The translations under genes and the position numbers were made by a program. This document shows, in pieces, positions 45,021 to 52,788 of a DNA stretch of 64,000 bases (the stretch's first letter is position 1; each line of letters begins with the position of its first letter). A model generated the notes under the pieces. It had not been told where the DNA came from, made no database searches, and worked only from the letters and a program-made list of their open reading frames with translations. Source of the DNA: CAVQBP01 sp963740945 (GTDB lineage Bacteria; Bacteroidota; Ignavibacteria; Ignavibacteriales; Ignavibacteriaceae); NCBI GenBank assembly GCA_963740945.1, contig CAVUGE010000007.1:62001-126000 (forward strand). The letters are read 5' to 3'.

Positions 45021-46372
45021 AATCAGTATTAATTATTGACGACGAAAAAGAGATTTGCGAAAGCATACAAATGATCCTTGAATACGAAGGATACAATGTT
45101 GATTATTCAGTTAAAGCAAGCGAAGGCCTCGATAAATTAGAAGCTATCCCCTTTTCCGCTTTACTGCTCGATATTCAAATGCCTGAAATGAATGGTTTTG
45201 AAGTACTAAAAAAAATAAAAGAAAATAACAATAAAGTTTCAGTTATTATTATTTCAGCGCATGGAAGCGTTGAAAATGCAATTAAAGCTACCAGACTAGG
45301 GGCTTTTGATTTCATCGAAAAACCTATAGATCGCGATAAGCTTCTTATAAGTATTAGAAATGCAGTTGAACAGTCCAGCCTATTACTGGAAAATGAAGAG
45401 ATAAAGAAAAATTATGTTGGTGACGGGAAAATACTCGGTAATAGTAAAGCAATAAACCAGATACTTGGATTAATCGATAAAGTTGCGCCGCTTGATACAA
45501 GAGTATTAATTTCAGGTGATAACGGAACCGGAAAAGAATTAGTTGCAAGGGCAATTCATTCTAAGAGCAATAGAAAAGATAAACCTTTTATTGAAGTTAA
45601 CTGTGCTGCAATTCCAAATGAATTAATTGAATCCGAATTATTTGGACATGAGAAAGGCTCTTTTACAGGTGCAGTCCAGCAAAGGATAGGAAAATTTGAA
45701 TTAGCTAATAAAGGAATTATTTTTCTGGATGAAGTTGGAGATATGAGTCCTCAAGCTCAAGCTAAAGTATTGCGTGCTATTGAAGACAGCAAAATTGAAA
45801 GAGTCGGCGGTAATAAAAAAATTGATATTGATGTTAGAATTATTTCAGCTACTAATAAAAATTTAAAGGAAGAAATAGAGAAAGGAAATTTCAGAGAAGA
45901 TCTTTTTCACCGGTTAAATGTAATCCCAATCAATATACCTCCTTTAAAAGAAAGGCATGAAGATATACCGATTCTGGTAGAAAATTTTGCTTCAGATATA
46001 ACAGCAAAGCATAAGAAACCCTCTGTTAAATTTGACGATGAAGCATTAAAATTTTTACAATCTCAAAAGTGGAGCGGTAATGTCCGCGAACTTAGAAATT
46101 TTATTGAAAGAGTTATCATCATCATCGATAAAAGAGAAATAGGGAAAAAAGATGTTGAACTTTTATTGCCCGGAGAAAAATCCTCAATTAAAGATATATT
46201 AAGTGAAAGCAATTCATTCCAGGAGTTTAAAGAAAAAGCTGAACGTGCTTTTATTATTAGACAATTAAATGCTAACGACTGGAATATCAGCAAAACTGCT
46301 GAAGCTCTGGATATTCAAAGAAGTCACCTTTACAATAAAATAAAGAAATATGAAATTGAAAGGGAAGAATAA
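45017..46372 (+). CDS. Sigma-54-dependent response regulator (NtrC family)
   Basis: A 451-residue regulator with three domains. A receiver domain (1-120) has DDE at 8-10 and phosphoacceptor Asp52 (LLDIQMPEMNG). An AAA+ domain has Walker A GDNGTGKE at 167-174, the sigma-54 contact motif GSFTGA at 214-219 (in GHEKGSFTGAV) and RRLN-type HRLNVIPI. A C-terminal Fis-type helix-turn-helix (WNISKTAEALDIQRSHLYNK) binds DNA. No histidine kinase for it lies next door. It starts within the preceding exported-protein gene. Confidence 0.95.
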   Translation: MKSVLIIDDEKEICESIQMILEYEGYNVDYSVKASEGLDKLEAIPFSALLLDIQMPEMNGFEVLKKIKENNNKVSVIIISAHGSVENAIKATRLGAFDFIEKPIDRDKLLISIRNAVEQSSLLLENEEIKKNYVGDGKILGNSKAINQILGLIDKVAPLDTRVLISGDNGTGKELVARAIHSKSNRKDKPFIEVNCAAIPNELIESELFGHEKGSFTGAVQQRIGKFELANKGIIFLDEVGDMSPQAQAKVLRAIEDSKIERVGGNKKIDIDVRIISATNKNLKEEIEKGNFREDLFHRLNVIPINIPPLKERHEDIPILVENFASDITAKHKKPSVKFDDEALKFLQSQKWSGNVRELRNFIERVIIIIDKREIGKKDVELLLPGEKSSIKDILSESNSFQEFKEKAERAFIIRQLNANDWNISKTAEALDIQRSHLYNKIKKYEIEREE

Positions 46373-46373
46373 T

Positions 46374-46721
46374 ATGAGCACAATTTTTACAAAAATTATC
46401 AATAAAGAAATTCCGGCTAATATAGTGTATGAAACTGAGGATGTTTTAGCTTTTAAGGATATTGATCCAAAAGCACCTGTCCATGTTTTAATTATTCCCA
46501 AGAAAATTGAAATACCTAAAGTAACAGATATAAAAGGGAAGGAACACGCGGAACTTTTAGGGGAAATGTTTGATGCTGCAAATAAAATTGCAAAAGATAT
46601 GGGAATAGATGAGGAGGGTTTCAGGCTAGTTCTTAATTGCGGAAAAAACGCCGGACAGGCTGTCTATCATTTGCATATGCATTTGCTAGGTGGAAGAGAG
46701 ATGAAATGGCCTCCGGGATGA
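46374..46721 (+). CDS. HIT family nucleotide-binding protein
   Basis: A 115-residue HIT protein of the HINT type. The triad motif HLHMHLLGG contains His99, His101 and His103, and IFTKIINKEIPANIVYETED is the typical N-terminus. These proteins hydrolyse purine nucleotide phosphoramidates. The start is the ATG at 46374 with AAGGGAAG upstream, one base after the regulator stop; the frame also extends 8 codons upstream into that gene, which is not likely. Confidence 0.94.
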   Translation: MSTIFTKIINKEIPANIVYETEDVLAFKDIDPKAPVHVLIIPKKIEIPKVTDIKGKEHAELLGEMFDAANKIAKDMGIDEEGFRLVLNCGKNAGQAVYHLHMHLLGGREMKWPPG

Positions 46722-46732
46722 TTTATATTAAA

Positions 46733-47659
46733 TTACTTAGGATGCTCTATTCTTTCATCCTTAAACCGCCACCATCCAGCAATAATAGAACCGGATAGAT
46801 TATGCCAGATGCTGAAAATTGCTCCAGGCAATGCAGCGGCAGCTGAGAAATATTTTACCGCCAATGCGACACTTAACCCGGAATTCTGCATACCAACTTC
46901 AATGCAAATTGTTCTACAGATCTTTTTATCATACTTCAATAATCTTGGTACAAAATAGCCGAATGATAATCCAATTAAATTATGCATCATTACAGCAGCA
47001 ATAATTATAAAATTCATCTCAGATATTTGGGATTTATTCAAGGCAACTATTATCGCAATAATAAAAACTATTGCAAGAGTAGATATTAGCGGGAATATAT
47101 TTCTTATCTTATTTATTTTTTTACTGAAAAAAGAATTTATCGTAGTGCCAATTAAAACAGGAACAAGTACTATTTGTAAAATATCTAAAAACATTTCTCC
47201 TGCAGGAACAGGTACAATGTGATTTAATATTATATATGAAAAGAAAGGAGTAAGGAATACTGCTAAAATTGTTGAAGTTAAAGTTAACGTAATTGATAAA
47301 GCCACATCCCCGTTTCCAAGATATGTAATAACATTTGAGGCTGTACCTCCGGGGCTGCAGCCCACAAGCACTACTCCAGCCATCATTACTGGTGTTAGAT
47401 TAAATAAAATAGATACAAAATAACCCGCTGCCGGCATAATTAAATACTGAAGTCCGAATCCAAGTAATATTACTAGTGGCGATTTAAATATTCTTTTGAA
47501 ATTATCCCATGTTAAAGTCATTCCCATCCCAAACATTACTACAATTAGAAGAGGAACTATAGCCGATCGAAAAGTTGAAAAGAAATCACTCAGGTAAAAA
47601 GCAATCAATGAAAAGATAATTGCCCACAAAGGAAATAATTTTGTAATCCGGTCTATCAT
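46733..47659 (-). CDS. Bile acid:sodium symporter family transporter (BASS/SBF)
   Basis: A 308-residue carrier with about nine or ten hydrophobic segments. The SBF signature is present: MFGMGMTLTWDNFKRI, VVLVGCSPGGTASNVITYLG, GDVALSITLTLTSTILA and EVGMQNSGLSVALAV. It moves an organic anion with sodium; in bacteria substrates include pantoate and other small acids and are not predictable here. It is convergent with the HIT gene (11 bp gap) and divergent from the cytosine deaminase gene. Confidence 0.9.
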   Translation of the reverse strand: MIDRITKLFPLWAIIFSLIAFYLSDFFSTFRSAIVPLLIVVMFGMGMTLTWDNFKRIFKSPLVILLGFGLQYLIMPAAGYFVSILFNLTPVMMAGVVLVGCSPGGTASNVITYLGNGDVALSITLTLTSTILAVFLTPFFSYIILNHIVPVPAGEMFLDILQIVLVPVLIGTTINSFFSKKINKIRNIFPLISTLAIVFIIAIIVALNKSQISEMNFIIIAAVMMHNLIGLSFGYFVPRLLKYDKKICRTICIEVGMQNSGLSVALAVKYFSAAAALPGAIFSIWHNLSGSIIAGWWRFKDERIEHPK

Positions 47660-47782
47660 AATTTATTTTTATTTAATAGTCTATTTAAAAATGTTAAATT
47701 GAAAGATAGGAAAAAGATTAATTTTTTATTAATAATTCTTCGAAGTTTTGTCTTATCTTTAATCCATTCGTAAGGAGTAAAA

Positions 47783-48220
47783 ATGGATAAATTTTTATCG
47801 GCTGCTATTGAAGAAGCAAAAATAGGGATGGCTGAGGGAGGGATCCCCATAGGCTCCGTACTTGTTATCGATAATCAAATTGTTGCACGAGGGCATAACC
47901 AGCGTGTACAAAAAGGAAGTAGTGTACTTCATGCGGAAATGGACTGTCTTGAAAATGCAGGACGAACTAAAGCTTCTGATTATCGCAAAGCAACTTTGTA
48001 TTCAACATTATCTCCCTGTGATATGTGCAGTGGTGCAGTGCTTCTTTATGGAATTAGGAAAGTAATTATCGGCGAAAACCAAACATTTTCGGGACCGGAA
48101 GATTATTTAAGATCCCGGGGTGTTGAAGTAGTAATTGCTGATAATACCGAATGCCGTCAGCTTATGGAAGCTTTTATAAAAAAGAATCCGGAGCTGTGGA
48201 ATGAAGATATAGGTAAGTGA
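47783..48220 (+). CDS. Cytosine deaminase (fungal Fcy1-like)
   Basis: A 145-residue zinc deaminase. His50 and Glu52 (LHAEMDCLENAGR) and Cys79/Cys82 (LSPCDMCSGAVLLYG) bind zinc. Unlike tRNA adenosine deaminase TadA, the C-terminal part VVIGENQTFSGPEDYLRSRG and the tail PELWNEDIG strongly resemble yeast cytosine deaminase. It would convert cytosine to uracil for salvage. AAGGAG upstream is an excellent ribosome site. Repeat copy F lies 42 bp downstream. Confidence 0.9.
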   Translation: MDKFLSAAIEEAKIGMAEGGIPIGSVLVIDNQIVARGHNQRVQKGSSVLHAEMDCLENAGRTKASDYRKATLYSTLSPCDMCSGAVLLYGIRKVIIGENQTFSGPEDYLRSRGVEVVIADNTECRQLMEAFIKKNPELWNEDIGK

Positions 48221-48261
48221 TCTTTTTGACAAACTAATTGATGACTTGTTTATAGCTTACT

Positions 48262-48314
48262 AAAGATGACATCTTTCCAGTTGCTATTCGGATGTTATAA
48301 AAGATGTCATCTTT
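48262..48314. repeat. 53-bp short form of the AAAGATGACATCTTT element, copy F
   Basis: Perfect ends at 48262-48276 and 48300-48314 enclose only 23 bp, unrelated to the usual interior. It sits between the convergent cytosine deaminase and cohesin-like genes and can form one stem over its full length. Confidence 0.85.
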
Positions 48315-48339
48315 CAAAGGTAGTGTTGCTTTTAAATAT

Positions 48340-49513
48340 TTATTTAACCATCAGCATCTTTTTTATAAACCTTAAATTATTATTTGTATTATGGATAGAT
48401 AAAGTGTATATGTAAATCCCGCTTGCTAAGTTCTCACCATTAAATTTAACGTCAAAAATCCCAGCATCCATTTCCTTATCCAGTAATGTTGTTATCTTTT
48501 CTCCCAATATATTAAAGATAGTTAAATTTACCTTGCTGTTTTCTTTAAGTTCAAACTTAATTGTAGTGGTTGGATTAAATGGATTTGGATAATTTTGATA
48601 AAGCTTGAATTCTGTTGGGACTACTTTTACATTACAATATCTGAATAAGTAGCTCTGCCATGAATTATCAACCTGCTTTAAGCGGTACAGAAAATTAGTT
48701 CCTCCGGCTGGATTCTTTATCTATAAAGGAGTATTGATTTGGTGAATTACTATTCCCGTTTCCCTTAACGAAGCCAACTTTTACCCAGTTATTATTTTCC
48801 ACGTTCTGCTTATCAAGTTCTCTTTGAATTTCAAATCCGTAGTTATTAATTTCTGTAGCAGTATTCCAGTTAAGTTCAACTTTACTTCCTTGTGGTTTTG
48901 CATTAAAGGAATTTAGCTCGACAGGAAGAGCAATAGCAATGGTGCCGATCTCTGTTACAACATACTTTGACTCATTATCTCCGCTTGTAAAATATAAATC
49001 CTGCTTGTTCCACTGGCTTATTGATTCATTAAAGGATATGCCATTCGGTTTGCTAGGATCTTGTATTTCTATTTTTACATGAACATAAACTTGATCGGTT
49101 GTGCCTAAGGTATTCGTCAAATCATACCCGGTTCCGGTACCAAACCAAGTATTCGCAATAGAAAGTATTGAAGTAGTATTATCATTAATAGATAATCCAT
49201 AAAGTCCAGTACCACCGTTATTCACTTGAGCTAGTAATGCTCCTGGTGTTACTGTGACCTTACTGTTACCATAAATAGATGGATTAAATGCATCCGTATT
49301 ATAGTTTATGTAAACCTGGGCTACTTTAAACTGCGTATTTGCAGTAGCATGAACCATTATATCAAACTCTAAATAGGAAGGGCTGGAACCTGTTATCTGT
49401 GCATTGGCAAAACTGAAGGTTATTCCTTCATTAGCTTTTACCGGTGCTGTAAAAGCTATGAACAAGATAAACAGTACGACCAAACCGGTAATCTTAGTCA
49501 AGAATTTTTTCAT
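48340..49513 (-). pseudogene. Cohesin-like secreted protein with T9SS sorting domain, one frameshift
   Basis: The first frame (48695-49513) gives 272 residues: signal peptide, a beta-sandwich resembling a cohesin domain (SYLEFDIMVHATANTQFKVA, YINYNTDAFNP) and the linker VELNWNTATEINNYGFEIQR, then stops. The following DNA in another frame continues the same protein (NPAGGTNFLYRLKQVDN, then VPTEFKLYQNYPNPFNP) through a complete T9SS sorting domain ending MLMVK at 48340. Removing one A from the AAA run at 48716-48718 restores a protein of about 390 residues. Error or real lesion is open. Repeat copy F lies just downstream. Confidence 0.7.
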
Positions 49514-49575
49514 ATTATTTTCTCCTTTTGTTATTAAAACCTATATTTATAATTTTATAAAGAGACTAAAATAGA

Positions 49576-50763
49576 TTACGGCACCTGTGATCCTCTGCCG
49601 TTGTTTGGCTTCCAGTAAGTTTCATTATCATTATTTTGTACCTCACCATTTAAGTTAAAATCCGAATCCTTGTATCCTGACGTACCATTGTCCGGTTTCC
49701 AGATACTTTCGCTGTCATTATTTTGAACCTGTCCGTTTCCGTTTCCGTCACCGGATATCATACCCCAAATACCGGACTCTACTTCTATTGCACCCGCACT
49801 GCCTCCATAAAACTGGCCGCTTCCTGAGGTATAGTTATATGTTGATACTGACGATGCTGTTCCCCATGTTAATCCTGTTTGTGCGCTTGCAGTCATAATT
49901 GCTAAATGATTCCTATGTTTAATAACTATGTAATAGTCTCCGGGAGGTGCAGCTATTCCTATCCCTCTGCCTGAAGTTGCATTATCATCAATAAGATTTC
50001 CATCTGCATCTAGAAATGCTGAGCGTGAAGCAATTATTGTAGATGGAGTTGTTGCGTCACGTAGTTGAACAACTACCCAGTCTACCGCAGCTGAAGGAAC
50101 ACTTGATGCCGTTCTTGCATCTTCCGAGTAGGGAGAGGTTAGTGGAATATCAGGATTAAGCGTTGTATTCATATTGTGGCTTGTTGTATTGTATGGCCCT
50201 TCGAGAAATATTTTTGCTTTAACTCCAACACCTTCGGAAATTATAATATCTGTCTCTGAATTTTGAAGTAATATAACATTATCAGCCTCTATGGTAGTTC
50301 CGGCAGAACCAAAGCCATATCCCATCCAGGCACTTCCATTTTTTGAGTAAAGAAAATATGGCCCGGTAAGGCTGCCTGTTTCACCGGAAGTTGTTGTAAC
50401 CGTATCATTTGCCGTTAAATCCGTTGAAGTATTCTGATTATTAATTTTATAATAGCGGGTAAAATTAGTACCGGTACCGGAATATTGAGTACCTGTAACA
50501 CGTGTTATATTCCCATCAAGAGCAGATGAAAGGCCTAGCCCGGCAAAATTTTGAACTGCAGCTCTATCACCGGAAGTAACCGTACCATTCAAGTAGCCTG
50601 TTCCGTTTTCAATAAGATTGCCTGAGAGTTCTACTTCAACGCTACCGGTGGTTTCAACTTTCATATTGTTATTAATCTCAAGATCGATTCCAGCGAAAAC
50701 CTGCACCGGAATTATACACATTATAAATATTATTACTAAAAACTTTATCTTTAATTGAGACAT
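49576..50763 (-). CDS. Secreted protein with C-terminal dockerin-like repeats
   Basis: A 395-residue exported protein (signal peptide ends near VQVFA). The first 200 residues are Gly/Thr-rich beta sequence (GTVTSGDRAAVQNFAGLGLS). The last 60 residues contain two EF-hand-like loops, DGNGNGQVQNND and DFNLNGEVQNND, each followed by WKP(D/N)NG, a duplicated arrangement like dockerin. Dockerins bind cohesins, and the neighbouring gene (48340-49513) encodes a cohesin-like domain, so interaction is a reasonable inference. Calcium would be needed. Confidence 0.75.
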   Translation of the reverse strand: MSQLKIKFLVIIFIMCIIPVQVFAGIDLEINNNMKVETTGSVEVELSGNLIENGTGYLNGTVTSGDRAAVQNFAGLGLSSALDGNITRVTGTQYSGTGTNFTRYYKINNQNTSTDLTANDTVTTTSGETGSLTGPYFLYSKNGSAWMGYGFGSAGTTIEADNVILLQNSETDIIISEGVGVKAKIFLEGPYNTTSHNMNTTLNPDIPLTSPYSEDARTASSVPSAAVDWVVVQLRDATTPSTIIASRSAFLDADGNLIDDNATSGRGIGIAAPPGDYYIVIKHRNHLAIMTASAQTGLTWGTASSVSTYNYTSGSGQFYGGSAGAIEVESGIWGMISGDGNGNGQVQNNDSESIWKPDNGTSGYKDSDFNLNGEVQNNDNETYWKPNNGRGSQVP

Positions 50764-50931
50764 AATATTTCCTTTCCTTTATTAAACTTTTTTATAGTCA
50801 AAGAGAAAATTCCAAAAGGTTCATTATATTTTTTTATATACTATTAATATTGCCACAGCAGTATTATTATTATTCGTTTCTCCGAAAGAGTCCTTCGAAC
50901 AACGGGTTTCCAAATGGACAGTCAACATGAG

Positions 50932-52725
50932 TTATTTATAAGTTACATCTACTTCTTCTTGCTCATTTGCCAGCTTATTAACAACTAGCTTTATATTCTC
51001 AAATTCATTTTTTATTTCAGTATTCTGATTTATAATTTCCGTTCCTTGCATTATAATTCCTGCATTCTGCTTTTCAATTTCCGAATTCTGCATTATAACT
51101 TCTTCATTCTGTTTTTCAAGCATTGCTATTCTTGAATTTATTTTCTCAGTTCTATTTCCCAGTGCCTGTATTGCAATCATAGTTATTCCGTTTAGGTCAA
51201 ATTCGTTAATAGTTGTATCGTTTCCTATTGTTCCCATCGCGTCATGTCCGAATGCAGAATAGAAATCCTGAGCCATTATTCCGTAGTGGCGTTGTGTCAG
51301 TGGATTGTCGCCCTTAAAATTCCAGCTTGTTAACCGGAATTTTCTAAATTTCTCTAACACTTTTTCTCCATCAACTTTTAAGAAATTTTCTTTTTTAGTA
51401 GAATCTGAGGTGGCAGTAATACCCACTTTTGCAAAAATAGCCGTTATACTGCTGTTGCCTAATTGAATAGTGTTGCTCGCACTAACTACTGCATTATAAC
51501 CAATAACTGTTGCGTTTGTTAAACCACCCGAAGCAACATCGGTACCAAAACCAACAGCTGTGTTATTACTACCGGTTGGATAAAAATTAAGTGCCTCATA
51601 ACCAATTGCTGTGTTATTGCTTCCTTCAGGAACATAAAGTACAGTATAGCCAAAAGCTGTGTTGCTGCCTCCGGTTGTGTTTTCAAAAAGTGCACCGGAA
51701 CCATAGGCAGTGTTATAACCTCCTGAAGTGTTATTATAAAGGGCTTGTACTCCATTAGCAGTGTTAGCTGCTCCTGAAGTGTTACTATAAAGGGAGATTT
51801 GACCAAAAGCTGTGTTATAAGATCCGATTGTGTTTGAATAAAGCGCCTGGTAGCCGAAAGCTGAATTATAATTACCTGTATTATTTGCCGGGGTTGTGCT
51901 GCCCATTAAACTTTGATAGCCAACACTGGTATTATAATTATTAATTACATTTGTAGTATTATTTGCATAATATTGTGATTGGTAGCCGAATGCAACTCCA
52001 CCACTTCCGGCTATGTTTGAGTAAAGTGCTCCATAACCATTTGCAGTGTTATAATTTCCGATTGTATTACTGCCAAGCGTATTATAACCAACTGCTGAAT
52101 TATAGCTTCCGGTTGTATTGAGTGCAAGTGCATTGCCGCCGGCAGAGGTATTACTATTTCCGGTTGTGTTTGAATTTAATGTACTATAACCAATTGCAGT
52201 ATTGTCTTGTCCCGATGTATTGGAACTAAGAACAGATATGCCGACCGCAGTATTATTGTTGGAGCCACCATCATTTGCACCCGCACCGCTTCCTAAAAAT
52301 ATACTTGCTGCATCAGTTTTAGCATCAGACAAATCATTTATTGAAGAAGCTCCGCCGGAACTGAGGGCACTTCCGTTAAAGTAAAGCGTACTGCTTACAT
52401 TATAAAGCTTATTTGTTGTTGCCGATGGTGCGCTTCCTGCTGAAGGGATAGTTACCGAACCGGCTGTTCCCTCATCGGTTATTGTTATTAATGAATTACT
52501 ATCTTCATCCTTAAAATTTATTTCATCGCCTGTTGCCTGCGGAGTTTTTACATTCCCTGTACCATTCTCTATTGCTGCCTCTTTCTTTACAGATCTTTCA
52601 TTTTCAGCCTGAGACTGATCAGCCTTCCGCTGAACTATTTTTTCACTGTTATTGCTTTGAGCTAATATCGCAGTGGTACTAAAAACAACAAGAAAGAAAA
52701 TATATAAGAGAGTTTTATTTTTCAT
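50932..52725 (-). CDS. Fibre-like protein: 17-residue beta-roll repeats plus S74 chaperone domain (copy 1)
   Basis: A 597-residue exported protein (signal peptide MKNKTLLYIFFLVVFSTTAI). After a linker, about residues 150-415 consist of 16-17-residue repeats of the form GYxxLxxNTTGxxNTAx, as in beta-roll adhesin or tail-fibre stalks. An S74 (endosialidase-type chaperone) domain starts at Ser440 in SDSTKKENFLKV, with the family block RHYGIMAQDFYSAFG. A coiled coil (about 520-590) closes the protein. S74 domains trimerise the fibre and cleave themselves off. First of the array by coordinate, last in transcription order. Confidence 0.85.
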   Translation of the reverse strand: MKNKTLLYIFFLVVFSTTAILAQSNNSEKIVQRKADQSQAENERSVKKEAAIENGTGNVKTPQATGDEINFKDEDSNSLITITDEGTAGSVTIPSAGSAPSATTNKLYNVSSTLYFNGSALSSGGASSINDLSDAKTDAASIFLGSGAGANDGGSNNNTAVGISVLSSNTSGQDNTAIGYSTLNSNTTGNSNTSAGGNALALNTTGSYNSAVGYNTLGSNTIGNYNTANGYGALYSNIAGSGGVAFGYQSQYYANNTTNVINNYNTSVGYQSLMGSTTPANNTGNYNSAFGYQALYSNTIGSYNTAFGQISLYSNTSGAANTANGVQALYNNTSGGYNTAYGSGALFENTTGGSNTAFGYTVLYVPEGSNNTAIGYEALNFYPTGSNNTAVGFGTDVASGGLTNATVIGYNAVVSASNTIQLGNSSITAIFAKVGITATSDSTKKENFLKVDGEKVLEKFRKFRLTSWNFKGDNPLTQRHYGIMAQDFYSAFGHDAMGTIGNDTTINEFDLNGITMIAIQALGNRTEKINSRIAMLEKQNEEVIMQNSEIEKQNAGIIMQGTEIINQNTEIKNEFENIKLVVNKLANEQEEVDVTYK

Positions 52726-52788
52726 TTCATATCCTTATTTAAAATTATATTTCGTATTACATCAAAGTGGAAGTCTATCAATAACAAA

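Noticed and set aside
25187..48314. The 97-bp elements as integron attC sites
   Set aside because: They lack the GTTRRRY / RYYYAAC core sites, separate ordinary housekeeping genes on both strands, and no integrase is seen.
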